Of a stretch of DNA of 64,000 bases, positions 25,768 through 34,926 are shown piece by piece. This stretch comes from Sinorhizobium sp. B11 (GTDB taxonomy: Bacteria > Pseudomonadota > Alphaproteobacteria > Rhizobiales > Rhizobiaceae), in the NCBI GenBank assembly GCA_039725955.1, contig CP091034.1:3410001-3474000 (forward strand), read 5' to 3'. Position numbers and translations under genes: made by a program. The notes below the pieces were generated by a model. It searched no databases. It was not told where the DNA came from and saw only the letters and a program-made list of their open reading frames with translations. The stretch's first letter is position 1. The number at the start of each line of letters is the position of its first letter.

Positions 25768-27919
25768 TCGTTTTCGAGCGGAAAGGTTGTTCTCGCGGTG
25801 GCGGATCCGGCCCTGCTGGGGGGAGCCGAACTACTCCTACTTCGCGCGGCTTGTCGCGGATTCCGAAGCATGCTCGGCGCAAACCTTTGCCATTCGCTCC
25901 GGCCATTGGGTTGGCGAGCAGCGAAACTCCAGGCTCCTCCAGGCCGTCCTGTGCCTCCCCCTCGATGAGGGGGAGAAGGCGAGCCTGCGCAGGTGGACGC
26001 CCGTAGAGGCCGCCACGAGCCGCTACTGGTCGCTCGCAGATCAGGAGATCAGCATGAGCCACTTCAGGCCCGGTGTCAGAAGGTGCCCTATCTGTGTCAA
26101 AGAAGCAGCCTTCCATCGGGTCTGGTGGGACATCAAGGGCTTCGAACGCTGCCCTGTTCACGACGTCGCCATGGAACGAAATATCGCACCAGATGGCGAC
26201 GAACGTTGGCCGGTGTACGGCCACTGCGTGGAGAAATTCGAAGGGCGACCGATCCTTTCGGAGCAAGGTGCCCACTCTCTCGAGGGCTACATCATGCAGC
26301 GCCTTGGAGCGCTCGACCAGGTCATGACGTGTCCGCTTCTCGACGACGAACCTCTAAGCGCGGTCGTGACGGCGGTCGAGTATCTAGGCATGCTCATCAG
26401 GAATCCTGTCCTGCAGAGGATTCCCTCCGCCTCGAAAGGTGACGCAGAAGCCGGCTTCCAGGCAATGCGGTTCACTTCCGTCGAGCTGGAGGACGCCTTT
26501 TCAGAGTGGCTTGTCGCCAACTATCGGAGGGACGAGCTCGGTCGTGTCGGGCTTAGCCACTTCGGCATCACCGAGAGCACGCATCGCTTTACGTCCTCGT
26601 TGAAGGCCAAGGTACAGTTGGCCCAGCTCGCTGCTTCAGCCCGCCATGGCCTGCTCAACGGACGGGCACGCCACATTGACGGTGTGAATGCGCCAGTTCT
26701 TCGCAGCGTCCTTCCTAGGAAGCTGGGAGTGACGGTACACAGTGCGAACGTTCTCCTATTGCGTCTGGGATTCGATCCGCAGCTTCTTTCCGGGAAGCTC
26801 GTGGAGATCCCGGACAATGTCGTAGCGAAGGCAAAGCTGGAGGTTGATGCGGCCGTACCTGTAACGGAGGCGGCAGTTCGTCTCGGCTGTACTGCGGCGG
26901 AGGCCGATATAATCGCTTCGAACCTAGCTCACCGCGGATGGACCGTAGGCATCCAGAAGCGGAACGGAAAGGAGATCGAGCGTCATTTTCTAAGAGGCGA
27001 ACTGGAGAAGATGACGGAAATTTTGAATTCCTTGCCGGCAGCCGCCAAGCACCTCAAGGTGGTCAGCGTCTACAGGAGGCGAAAGCTATGGAGTGCCACT
27101 AAGCTGATGTCGGACGTGCTTCTCGGACAGAGGCCCGGTTTCACGAACCCCGAGAAGTCCGGGCTTTCCGGCCTCAAGGTCTATGCCGCCGTCGGCGGTC
27201 TGCCAACGCCTAAGGGAAGGACACGGGTTCCCGACGACGCGATGCTATGGAGCGAATTCAATGCGATGATCGGCGTCCATCACATGGGAATAGAGTTCCT
27301 GGTTCAAAGCGGCCACCTTCAACGCCATCCCGGAAAGCGGAGCTGGCTGGTTCGCGAGAGCGCCCTCGCCTTCTGCCGGCGATTTGTCAGTCCCCTACGG
27401 TGCCTCAAGGGACGCGGCATGGCCTTTTCCGATGCGGTGCCCATTGTAAGGAACATGGTGGCGGTATTCGATCAGCTTGAAGTAGGAGTGAAAATCGTTG
27501 AGCGGTCTGTGTTTGAATCCTTGGCGGGGCGTGTTGCCACGCCCCCGGACGTTGCACTGAAGCTTTATCGTGAATTCGTCGAGCTGGGATCCAAGAACTG
27601 CCCCTCGTTCATAATCCCGGAGGTACCGGGCGATGGCATGTTCGCGGTCTTCCCTACCACTCGCATAATCTCGTTCTTCATCGTGCTCGACGACGACGGC
27701 TTCCGCCTCGAATGCGAGTTTAGGCCACACTTCCGACGCATCTGGAAAACGTTCCAGACGCGTCGTGAAAGCTTCCAGTGGATATTCGAATCCTTCTCCG
27801 TGGAAATCGGTGACGATGTCGTCCGTATCGAAACGAGAGCTTCCAACTTGGAAGACGTCGACAGGATCACGAAGGCACTCGGACGATTGAACGAGCACTT
27901 CCGGCATAAGATGCCGTAG
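25757..27919 (+). CDS. tniQ: TniQ/TnsD family target-selection protein
   Basis: This 720-residue protein has the N-terminal TniQ domain with the zinc site C110-P-I-C113...C132-P-V-H135. The length and the additional helical repeats (including RLGCTAAEADIIASNL at about 375-390) fit a TnsD-type protein that reads a fixed attachment site rather than the short TniQ of CRISPR-guided elements. No cas genes are seen in the window. It is the last gene of the operon and is followed 11 bases later by a strong terminator. Confidence 0.9.
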   Translation: MLHDRFRAERLFSRWRIRPCWGEPNYSYFARLVADSEACSAQTFAIRSGHWVGEQRNSRLLQAVLCLPLDEGEKASLRRWTPVEAATSRYWSLADQEISMSHFRPGVRRCPICVKEAAFHRVWWDIKGFERCPVHDVAMERNIAPDGDERWPVYGHCVEKFEGRPILSEQGAHSLEGYIMQRLGALDQVMTCPLLDDEPLSAVVTAVEYLGMLIRNPVLQRIPSASKGDAEAGFQAMRFTSVELEDAFSEWLVANYRRDELGRVGLSHFGITESTHRFTSSLKAKVQLAQLAASARHGLLNGRARHIDGVNAPVLRSVLPRKLGVTVHSANVLLLRLGFDPQLLSGKLVEIPDNVVAKAKLEVDAAVPVTEAAVRLGCTAAEADIIASNLAHRGWTVGIQKRNGKEIERHFLRGELEKMTEILNSLPAAAKHLKVVSVYRRRKLWSATKLMSDVLLGQRPGFTNPEKSGLSGLKVYAAVGGLPTPKGRTRVPDDAMLWSEFNAMIGVHHMGIEFLVQSGHLQRHPGKRSWLVRESALAFCRRFVSPLRCLKGRGMAFSDAVPIVRNMVAVFDQLEVGVKIVERSVFESLAGRVATPPDVALKLYREFVELGSKNCPSFIIPEVPGDGMFAVFPTTRIISFFIVLDDDGFRLECEFRPHFRRIWKTFQTRRESFQWIFESFSVEIGDDVVRIETRASNLEDVDRITKALGRLNEHFRHKMP

Positions 27920-27930
27920 CTCTGGGCTAC

Positions 27931-27973
27931 CAACAAAAAAGGCGCGACCGAATATGTCGCGCCTTTTTTGTTG
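27931..27973 (+). terminator. strong intrinsic terminator after tniQ
   Basis: A perfect 18-bp stem (CAACAAAAAAGGCGCGAC and its inverse) with a seven-base loop lies 11 bases after the tniQ stop. The 3' arm contains a run of six T. The matching A-run on the 5' arm makes it likely to work on both strands. Confidence 0.92.
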
Positions 27974-28038
27974 TCAAAATATCGTTTTAGGCGCCTCATT
28001 TAGGGGTGGAGCCCGATCGGTTTAGAAGGTCGGAATTC

Positions 28039-28159
28039 CAGTCCACGCTTATGCTTTCAGAACCATAGGCAGTCCACGCTTTTGCGGTATCAGTTCGCGA
28101 ATACGGTTTGCTTAAGCGGGATTTTTAGCTGCAAATTCAATGATTCTGAATCCGCACTT
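28039..28159. repeat. CAGTCCACGCTT direct repeats, candidate TnsB-binding sites
   Basis: CAGTCCACGCTT occurs at 28039-28050 and again at 28070-28081, 31 bases apart. A weaker copy (AATCCGCACTT) is at 28149-28159. Another good copy lies at 31149. Tn7 ends carry several ~20-bp TnsB sites of this kind, so this 320-base gap (27974-28296) may be a transposon end. The gap also holds a possible gene fragment (ATG 28168 onward, about 30 plausible codons such as ADLTEEEFQSVARRG) that runs into the next, opposite gene. Confidence 0.5.
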
Positions 28160-28296
28160 ATGTGGCGATGCAGAAAAATACCATTACAAAAGCTGATTTA
28201 ACGGAAGAAGAGTTCCAGTCTGTGGCGCGGCGCGGCCTTCTGGACAAATCGGCGTCAGCTTTCGGACACGAAAACAGAATTTGTCAGCCCCTCAGA

Positions 28297-28974
28297 TTAC
28301 GGCCCGTTCGTTTTCTTCACCGTGTCCGCGACCGCATCAATGATCTCGAAATATGCCCGGGTCGGACTGTAGCCGCCATGGAAGAACCCTGAGGGAGGCG
28401 AATAGCGCAATATCCCTCTTACATTCAGTTCATGCAGCCTCTCAGCGAGGTCGTGCAGCTCAATAGGTAGCCCCATCGTTTTGTGAGCATCCAGAATGGC
28501 CTTATAGACCATGTGCCCCTCTGAACTTAGAGTGGGCCCGTCTTGGATGACCTGATCCCATGCAACTTTTGTAGCCGCGAGGGTCTCTAGCTCCGCATTC
28601 GAGATTAGTTCCAGCTTTCTGGCAGCCCTTTCAATTGTGCCAAGATCAGACCTCTTCGGATCGCCAGCAACGCCCTGGGTGATAAGGGCGGCTAAAACTT
28701 TCAAATTGTGCTCGTACTCACCAATGCGGACCTGCTCCAAGAAGCGGTAAACGGCAGGCACATAGAATTCGAACTGTTCATCGTTGAGCGCAGTAATGCC
28801 TCTCTCTGAAATTGCGTGCATCAGCATGTCTTGTGCCTGCTGCATCTGCTTATCGAGATAGCGATCCATTGCCGGCTTCAATGCAGCCGCCGCCGGAACA
28901 AAAGCGCCTATAACGCCTGCCAGGATTTCATATACAGCCTTGGCGTTCTTGGTTGGTTGGGGAGGCAGTGACAT
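28297..28974 (-). CDS. hypothetical protein (225 aa) with N-terminal hydrophobic segment
   Basis: This is not recognised. Starting at 28974 (MSLPPQPTKNAK) it has one short hydrophobic stretch at about residues 16-30 (ILAGVIGAFVPAAAAL). A helical, charged body follows (DRYLDKQMQQAQDMLMHAIS; FLEQVRIGEYEHNLKVLAALI at about 90-110). A longer start at 29031 is possible but less likely. Base composition is AT-richer than the tns genes. It is one of three genes between two clusters of TnsB-like motifs, so it is probably cargo; a defence role is only a guess. Confidence 0.72.
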   Translation of the reverse strand: MSLPPQPTKNAKAVYEILAGVIGAFVPAAAALKPAMDRYLDKQMQQAQDMLMHAISERGITALNDEQFEFYVPAVYRFLEQVRIGEYEHNLKVLAALITQGVAGDPKRSDLGTIERAARKLELISNAELETLAATKVAWDQVIQDGPTLSSEGHMVYKAILDAHKTMGLPIELHDLAERLHELNVRGILRYSPPSGFFHGGYSPTRAYFEIIDAVADTVKKTNGP

Positions 28975-29061
28975 GGCAATCTTACCTTTGATTTTCCAGG
29001 CGCCATCAATAGCGAATTCCCGCCGCCACAAATAGCAAAGCCCTCCACCAAGGTGTGTCAG

Positions 29062-30015
29062 TCACGATGCTCTTCGCGGTGGCACCGTCGCAATGACCTG
29101 TAGGCCGTTTGTGATGAATTGCGCGGGGTCCGTAGGCTCGAGATAGGTCATGATAATATACGTTATTCGCGATTGGCATTTGAGCGTAAGCATGCGCGGG
29201 CGATATAGGGCCTCCGTCCCGAGCGCGTCGAAGTTGACGCCAGTCGGGTCAAAAATGATTTCGAATTCGATATAAAACCATCGAATTCTGATCCCGATGA
29301 CGTGCGAGGCCGTCAATAATGGCGCAAAGGCAACGTCAATTCCCCGGGGGTCTACTTCTCTCGTCCTGACATAAAGTCCGCAGTGAGATGGAAACCGCCG
29401 CGTCATCATTATCTCGCGCAGCAAATCAATATTCATCTCACGGACATCACGGAGACGGTGTCGATCGGCGGCAGCTATCCTACCATAATACATTCCTGCG
29501 AGGCATTTCAGCGCCCAAAATTCCATGCCGCTTCCCGACATCAGTGTGTGTGACACCTTCGATGAGATCGAGAATTTAATGATTTCCTCGGTCGCATCTT
29601 TCAAATTTCGGAAGTTTCGCAGCCCAAGATCATCGAGGGATGCGTAAGCGCTGTTGTGGTCTTTGCAAAGCACATTAGCTGCCAACGCGCTGGCGGGTAG
29701 CCGTAGTCTTTTCCCTTCGGTCATCCATGGCAATCCTCCCATGTCGAGATCGCCGATCTCCTCCAAGATCGACTCAGAGATATAATGCTCGCGAGAAATC
29801 GTCCCACCGCAACCGCCGAAGCTAGCCATATAACAATCGTCATGAGGCGCATCAGTTGCCTTCGCCTTGGGCAAAAACGGGGGAATAGCAAGGTCAGGCC
29901 ATCCTCCTTTCGTGCCGCAGCATTGCCCGTATTGCATTCCACTTCTGCAGGGGCAGTCGTCCGTCCTGCCCCAAGGGACAAAGGTGTGAAATTGTTTCAG
30001 TTGCTTCCGATTCAT
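29062..30015 (-). CDS. SEC-C and HNH-like motif protein (317 aa)
   Basis: Near the N-terminus, CPCRSGMQYGQCC (about residues 22-34) is a SEC-C zinc motif. It is followed by an arrangement like an HNH-type nuclease: C-G-G-TISREHYISESIL (about 67-82) and, about 40 residues on, LCKDHNSAYASL. Together these would bind zinc and supply catalytic His/Asn residues. The start at 30015 (MNRKQLKQF) has GAGAGG five bases upstream. Proteins pairing SEC-C with HNH motifs occur in mobile and defence islands. Nuclease activity is inferred, not shown. It is divergent from the gene at 30124. Confidence 0.75.
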   Translation of the reverse strand: MNRKQLKQFHTFVPWGRTDDCPCRSGMQYGQCCGTKGGWPDLAIPPFLPKAKATDAPHDDCYMASFGGCGGTISREHYISESILEEIGDLDMGGLPWMTEGKRLRLPASALAANVLCKDHNSAYASLDDLGLRNFRNLKDATEEIIKFSISSKVSHTLMSGSGMEFWALKCLAGMYYGRIAAADRHRLRDVREMNIDLLREIMMTRRFPSHCGLYVRTREVDPRGIDVAFAPLLTASHVIGIRIRWFYIEFEIIFDPTGVNFDALGTEALYRPRMLTLKCQSRITYIIMTYLEPTDPAQFITNGLQVIATVPPRRAS

Positions 30016-30123
30016 CCGTACCTCTCGACTCGAAGATTCAACCGTGAGGATTCGCTCTATGGGCAGGTATTTCAACCTGTGTTATATCGAGACGAAACAT
30101 TATGTGTGCGGATCTGATAGAAA

Positions 30124-31146
30124 ATGGGCAAACGAAAAAAGCCGTCGAAGCGGTCCGATCAAGAGAAGCTGGTAGCCCATTTCGCGTCTCACTCCATCAG
30201 CGCTCATGCCATCTTTCATCCAGTTCAATGGGGCAACGGACGAGAGCCTGCGGACATGATTATTGTCGCAGGACGAACACTCTTTTTCATCAACATGACT
30301 AAGGGCAAATCCTATTTCGAGGATTTGGTAGAACATAATCTGAAGCAAGCCCGCGATCGGATAAACGAATGGCAAGCCGGGCTCGCCATCAGGGGACGCA
30401 ACGAGTGGCGAACCTTCACAGTGGGTTGGGATGATGTCGATCATATCGCTGTCATAAGCGTTGTCGATGGTCCCCATGCAGCATGTTCAGATCATCCGCT
30501 GGCGGGGCTTAATCTCCCCGAAAAGGTGAAGATCTGCACTTCACTTACGTCAAAGGTGATGCACGAGATCGCCGCGCTTAACGGAAGTGCGAGAGATATC
30601 CTCGATGTCTGCGTGTCGCTTCGAAATGAAGATATTTTTTCGGAGGAAGATCTAGCTGCTTCGGTCTCCTGGATGGTCCAAGAATTGAGGACTCAATTCT
30701 TGTCGCAAATTCCTCGCCAGCCGACGAGGCTTGGGTTGGGAATTCGCAACGGAGAGTTGGTAAGTTCTATCGATGAGTTTATTGGCTATCTTACCGATGT
30801 CCGGAGAGAGCCGACGGAGGGAATGGAGGTGTTAGCCGATGTGTCTTGGGAGAACATGCTTGCTGCCGCTGCTTACATCACCAAAACCGTGGCCGATATC
30901 GAATGGAGCAACGATGGATTTGTTCTCGTTTCGGATTTTGGAGACCAGACGAAATTCAGGGTGATCGTCTCATCCGCTTCGGAAACACTTGCGAAGCACA
31001 TGCCCGAAATCATTTCCTCGGGTCAAGAAATGGGCGTTGCGTTCTTCTACATTATCCAATTCTTCCACATCGGCCCATCAGTGACCTTCTTTTTTGGCGC
31101 CAGTCCACCAAAGCTTCAGATCGAAGCGGACCTTGAAGCGCTTTAA
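30124..31146 (+). CDS. hypothetical protein (340 aa), unrecognised
   Basis: The start is basic (MGKRKKPSKRS). An alternating strand/helix region follows (PADMIIVAGRTLFFINMTKG at about 43-62, then HNLKQARDRINEW at about 70-82), reminiscent of a restriction-endonuclease-like or NTF2-type start but without a clear catalytic motif. The C-terminal half is alpha/beta with no signal or membrane helix. It is AT-richer than its surroundings, divergent from the SEC-C/HNH gene, and ends three bases before another AGTCCACACTT motif. Confidence 0.72.
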   Translation: MGKRKKPSKRSDQEKLVAHFASHSISAHAIFHPVQWGNGREPADMIIVAGRTLFFINMTKGKSYFEDLVEHNLKQARDRINEWQAGLAIRGRNEWRTFTVGWDDVDHIAVISVVDGPHAACSDHPLAGLNLPEKVKICTSLTSKVMHEIAALNGSARDILDVCVSLRNEDIFSEEDLAASVSWMVQELRTQFLSQIPRQPTRLGLGIRNGELVSSIDEFIGYLTDVRREPTEGMEVLADVSWENMLAAAAYITKTVADIEWSNDGFVLVSDFGDQTKFRVIVSSASETLAKHMPEIISSGQEMGVAFFYIIQFFHIGPSVTFFFGASPPKLQIEADLEAL

Positions 31147-31148
31147 GC

Positions 31149-31160
31149 AAGTCCACACTT
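31149..31160. repeat. outlying AGTCCAC(A)CTT motif, possible element end
   Basis: AAGTCCACACTT matches the paired motifs at 28039 and 28070 in ten of twelve bases and lies exactly where unusual genes give way to ordinary chromosome. A shorter CAGTCCAC is at 31101-31108 inside the preceding gene. It could mark the outer TnsB site of the element. Confidence 0.4.
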
Positions 31161-31177
31161 TGTAAAAGCGCTCCCTG

Positions 31178-32101
31178 CTATGGAACTTCAGCATAGCGGA
31201 TGATGCTCTGATTTTGAACGTTGGCGACCAATTCATCAGAGCGAGACAAAAATCTGCGGAGCAAAGGCGAGGAATTTGAATCGTTGTATCCCAAGGTGAG
31301 ATCAATTGTCGGAGGCACACCCTCAAGTGCTCTGGCAACGACATTCGGTGTAAGCATATTTTGCGCATAAAGCGGAATAAGCGTTATTCCACCCGTCGAC
31401 ACTACGAGCGACATTGCTGATGGCAGGCCTTCGCCTTCGTACTCTGCCTTGAGGGTGATCCCGACGTTCGACGCGTAATCCTGGATCACGGATTGCAGTA
31501 CGGGAGAAATTCTAGCCGAACTGACGTAAGTTTCGCGGGCAAGATCCTGCGGCAGGATCTTTTTGCGCGACGTCAAGCGATGGTCCGCCGGCAGCACGGC
31601 GATCAGTGGCTCCTTGGCTAGAAACTTGAAGGACACACCAACACTCTGAGTCTCGGGGCGAAGGAAAGCGACGTCCAGCTTGCCCCGCATCAGTGCCAGA
31701 GCCAGGTCCGGGGAAGACTGGCTGGACAATATGATTTCAACCTCCGGCGCTTCCTCGCGAATAATGCGCAATGCATGGGGTAGCCACACGACCTCTTGCC
31801 CTGCGAGAAACCCGATCGTGAACGACTGCTTTTCCGGCCGCTCTGCCCGCCGGGCCCCTTCCGCAGCCGCCTCGACTTGCAATAATGCCAGCCGCGCGTG
31901 ATCAAGAAACACTTTACCGGCGGCGGTGAGCGTCACGCCGCGCGACTGCCGTTCCAACAGTTTGACACCGACTTCGGTTTCCAGATCGCGAATTTGCCTG
32001 CTGAGCGAGGGCTGGGACGTGTGAAGCCGCCGCTCTGCTGCGGTCAGCAGGCTTCCCTCCTCCGCGACGGCAACAAAATAGCGCAAATGCCTGAGTTCCA
32101 T
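31178..32101 (-). CDS. LysR family transcriptional regulator
   Basis: The start at 32101 (MELRHLRYFVAVAEEGSL) is the canonical LysR beginning; upstream in-frame ATGs only add a non-conserved leader. The winged helix spans about residues 1-60 (AAERRLHTSQPSLSRQIRDLE), and the co-inducer domain includes SFTIGFLAGQE (about 92). It is divergent from the alpha/beta hydrolase gene, about 177 bases apart, which is the likely target. The composition resembles CatR/BenM-like members that respond to aromatic acids, but the ligand cannot be fixed. Confidence 0.93.
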   Translation of the reverse strand: MELRHLRYFVAVAEEGSLLTAAERRLHTSQPSLSRQIRDLETEVGVKLLERQSRGVTLTAAGKVFLDHARLALLQVEAAAEGARRAERPEKQSFTIGFLAGQEVVWLPHALRIIREEAPEVEIILSSQSSPDLALALMRGKLDVAFLRPETQSVGVSFKFLAKEPLIAVLPADHRLTSRKKILPQDLARETYVSSARISPVLQSVIQDYASNVGITLKAEYEGEGLPSAMSLVVSTGGITLIPLYAQNMLTPNVVARALEGVPPTIDLTLGYNDSNSSPLLRRFLSRSDELVANVQNQSIIRYAEVP

Positions 32102-32278
32102 CGGGTCCTCGCTATACCTTTGAGGCATAGCTCGAACGTACAAGGTATTTGTCTTCGATAAAGAGGGAATTTAACTAACGTCGCGATTTTCGGATATGAT
32201 CGAACACGCCTCACCGGAGGTATTTCGCAATCAACTGTATCCCAAAACGAATGTTCAACAGGGCAGATGGAGCGAACG

Positions 32279-33097
32279 ATGCCTACAATCACGACCACGG
32301 ACGGCGTAAACATCTTCTATAAGGACTGGGGCTCGGGCCAGCCGATCGTTTTCAGCCACGGCTGGCCGCTGTCGGCGGACGACTGGGACGCCCAGATGAC
32401 CTTCTTTCTTGGACACGGCTACCGGGTGATCGCCCACGACCGGCGCGGTCACGGCCGGTCCGACCAGCCCGGCACCGGCAACGACATGGACCACTGGGTT
32501 GCCGACCTCGCGGCCCTGACCGAGCACCTCAACCTGCGCGACGCGATCCACATCGGCCACTCCACAGGCGGCGGTGAGGTCGCTCGCTATGTCGCCCGCC
32601 ACCAGGAGCGCGTCGCGAAGGCGGTACTGGTCGCTTCCCTGACGCCGAACATGTACCGGAGCGAGGAAAACCCGTCTGGTCAGCCACCGGAGTGGTTCGA
32701 AGCGATCCGCGCGGGCGTGCTGGGCAACCGGTCGGAATTCTACCGTTTCGTCCCTGAGAACCCGTTCTACGGGTACAACCTCGATGGGGCCAAGCCTTCG
32801 GAGGCGATCATTGCGAACTGGTGGCGCCAGGGCATGGGCGGTGGTGCTCTCGCTCACCACGCGACTGTCGCCTCCTGGCTGGAAGATTATACCGAAGACC
32901 TCAAGAAGATCACCGTGCCGGTGCTGGTGATGCATGGCGAGGCCGATCAAGTCGTCCCCTTCGCAAGTTCCGTGCCGCGTGCGGTCGACCTGCTCAAGAA
33001 CGGGTCGCTGAAGACCTATCCGGGCTACCCGCATGGCATGCTCACCACCCATGCGGATGTCCTCAACCCCGACCTGCTCTCGTTCATCAGGTCTTGA
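32279..33097 (+). CDS. alpha/beta hydrolase (non-haem chloroperoxidase/arylesterase type)
   Basis: This 272-residue alpha/beta hydrolase has its nucleophile elbow GHSTGG (Ser95), oxyanion HGWP near residue 28, DRRGHGRS (about 56-63), and an acid/His pair in VMHGEADQVVP (about 217-227) and GYPHGM (about 250). These are typical of cofactor-free haloperoxidases and arylesterases. The start MPTITTTDG at 32279 is the family-like one; ATG 32267 would add four residues. It is divergent from a LysR gene. The natural substrate is unknown. Confidence 0.93.
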   Translation: MPTITTTDGVNIFYKDWGSGQPIVFSHGWPLSADDWDAQMTFFLGHGYRVIAHDRRGHGRSDQPGTGNDMDHWVADLAALTEHLNLRDAIHIGHSTGGGEVARYVARHQERVAKAVLVASLTPNMYRSEENPSGQPPEWFEAIRAGVLGNRSEFYRFVPENPFYGYNLDGAKPSEAIIANWWRQGMGGGALAHHATVASWLEDYTEDLKKITVPVLVMHGEADQVVPFASSVPRAVDLLKNGSLKTYPGYPHGMLTTHADVLNPDLLSFIRS

Positions 33098-33208
33098 CGA
33101 CATTTGACAGGCGCATCGCCGATGTTATGCGCCGGCGCAGTCCTGCGGTCTCGCGCAGGAAATCGGTCTCCTGCGCGCCGATTCCAGACGATATCCGGAA
33201 ACGGCAGA

Positions 33209-34402
33209 TTACTCGGGATAGGCCTCAGCGCCCTCCAGCGCCGCCTTGTGGAAGAGGATGAAGACCAGGGGGTTGCCGGGCTCGGACATTGCGTCGCTGC
33301 GCTGGCCCGTTATCTCCCCGGCCACGCCGCTTGTATATTCCGCGACCACCTCGCCGAAGCTGTTGCGCTGGATGGCCACCTTCTGCCCGGGTTCGACCTT
33401 GTCGTTGAGCTTGACCAGATGCTCGACGATCCCGCCCTGGGTTGCCAGGATCGGGAAGGCGCTGTTGCCGACGAAGACATTCACGTCCTTGCCTGTCCGG
33501 CCCATCGGCCCGGCAACGATGCCGTAATGCTTGAGGACGTTCATCGTGCCTTCCACGAAGAGCGCGATCATCTCGAGGTCCAGAACTCGGGCAGCACCGA
33601 TCTCCGGCGTAAACGAGGGGATACCCACCTCCATGAAGGCGTTGTGCAGGACACCGGGATAGACATGGTTGTCGAAGATCTGGCCGACGGGATAGAGCTC
33701 CAACATGGCCTTGACCTCGGGCACATCCATGCCGCCGATATTGAATGCGGTGACTTCGAACCCGGTCGTTCCGGTGTGAAAGTCGATGGCGAAGTCGGCG
33801 TTCGGCCGCAGCAGCCGGTTGAACAGCAGCCCAGCATGCCGGCTGGGCGCGGTGAGACCGTTCTCGTTCCCCGGCCATTCCCGGTTCATGTCGACCAGAT
33901 CGACGCCCCTGCCCTGATTGGGCCACCTGCGCTGCATGCTTTCAAGGGCCGGGCGCGCCACATCGGTGACCGCCATGACCGTGCCCGACATCTGTGCCGG
34001 ATCGAGCTGGTTCATCACGGTTTGGACCGTGTGAATGTTGCTCATTTCGTCGCCGTGCACACCGCTGCTCAGGATGCCGCGCTTGCCCGGCCTTGCCCCC
34101 TTGGCGACGGTCACGGACACATACCAGTACTGCCCCGTGGGCATCTGCGCACCCCGAAAATACAGGAGATGCTTCTGCCCCGGCTCCAGATCGTCAACGT
34201 CGAGCGCGCTGACGACCTTTTTCCCCTCGATGACATCGCCGGTATAGACCGTTCCCGAGGCCGGATTGGCAGCGGGTTTCGCTGCCTCCTCTGCGTCAGC
34301 GGCATCCGCGCTGACGGCGAGAGCAGCCGACGCGCCGACCGTTGCCAGTGATGCAATCATGAAATCACGGCGATCGATGCCGTTCTGCGACTTGTCCGAC
34401 AT
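33209..34402 (-). CDS. succinylglutamate desuccinylase/aspartoacylase family protein, exported
   Basis: This 397-residue protein has a Tat-type signal (RRDFMIASLATVGASAALAVSADA, about residues 11-34). The domain is a zinc carboxypeptidase-like M14 deacylase: GVHGDEMSN (about 98-106) gives the first zinc ligands, MNREWPG (about 163) and DFHTGTTGFE (about 193-202) the rest. Export distinguishes it from cytoplasmic AstE. Gene neighbours give no pathway. The stop is about 110 bases from the convergent hydrolase stop. Confidence 0.88.
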   Translation of the reverse strand: MSDKSQNGIDRRDFMIASLATVGASAALAVSADAADAEEAAKPAANPASGTVYTGDVIEGKKVVSALDVDDLEPGQKHLLYFRGAQMPTGQYWYVSVTVAKGARPGKRGILSSGVHGDEMSNIHTVQTVMNQLDPAQMSGTVMAVTDVARPALESMQRRWPNQGRGVDLVDMNREWPGNENGLTAPSRHAGLLFNRLLRPNADFAIDFHTGTTGFEVTAFNIGGMDVPEVKAMLELYPVGQIFDNHVYPGVLHNAFMEVGIPSFTPEIGAARVLDLEMIALFVEGTMNVLKHYGIVAGPMGRTGKDVNVFVGNSAFPILATQGGIVEHLVKLNDKVEPGQKVAIQRNSFGEVVAEYTSGVAGEITGQRSDAMSEPGNPLVFILFHKAALEGAEAYPE

Positions 34403-34692
34403 GATGGAAGCCCCTCTGTGATTTGAAAAGTTCAGTTAGAACAATGGCATGTGCATCGGCCGAAAAGTTCCGTACGACTTCAACTCAGGGTATGCTGCTG
34501 AAATTAGGGCACGCAGCCGAGTTCGCAAGTCCAAGCGGATCGGACGGTGAGCCGGCTTATCCAAGCCCCCGATATCGTTGAGGCAATTGCGTCGAATAGG
34601 TACTCACCACAGTTGCCAATGCCGATGGTTTGGGGAATATTCGTGCTCTGGCCCTGAAGGCCTGCGCGGTGACGATAAGGGGGGACAATGTC

Positions 34693-34839
34693 ATGTCTGC
34701 AAGATACCTTTTGGCCGCGGTAGCGATCGCGCTTCTGACCCTTTCAGGATGCGCGACCACCGGCACCGGCGGCGACAACACGACCTACGCAACGCCACTG
34801 GGTATTGGTCCCGTTCGCGGCAATTATGGTGGCTACTAG
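34693..34839 (+). CDS. small lipoprotein (48 aa)
   Basis: A short basic start and a hydrophobic stretch run into the lipobox LSGC at about residues 16-19, with cleavage before Cys19. The mature peptide is under 30 residues and ends GNYGGY. The upstream region (34403-34692) has no other gene and carries its promoter. Small outer-membrane lipoproteins like this are common in rhizobia; no function is known. Confidence 0.72.
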   Translation: MSARYLLAAVAIALLTLSGCATTGTGGDNTTYATPLGIGPVRGNYGGY

Positions 34840-34926
34840 TCGCTGCTGATTTCCATTGAGAGCTGATCCACCGATGGGTTCGGGAAACCGGCCTATCGAT
34901 CACAGTTTTCCAACCCTGTCTGGTTG

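Noticed and set aside
27900..28300. Possible CRISPR-like direct repeats near tniQ
   Set aside because: Only two exact 12-base copies 31 bases apart with no further units or cas genes; transposase sites are a better explanation.
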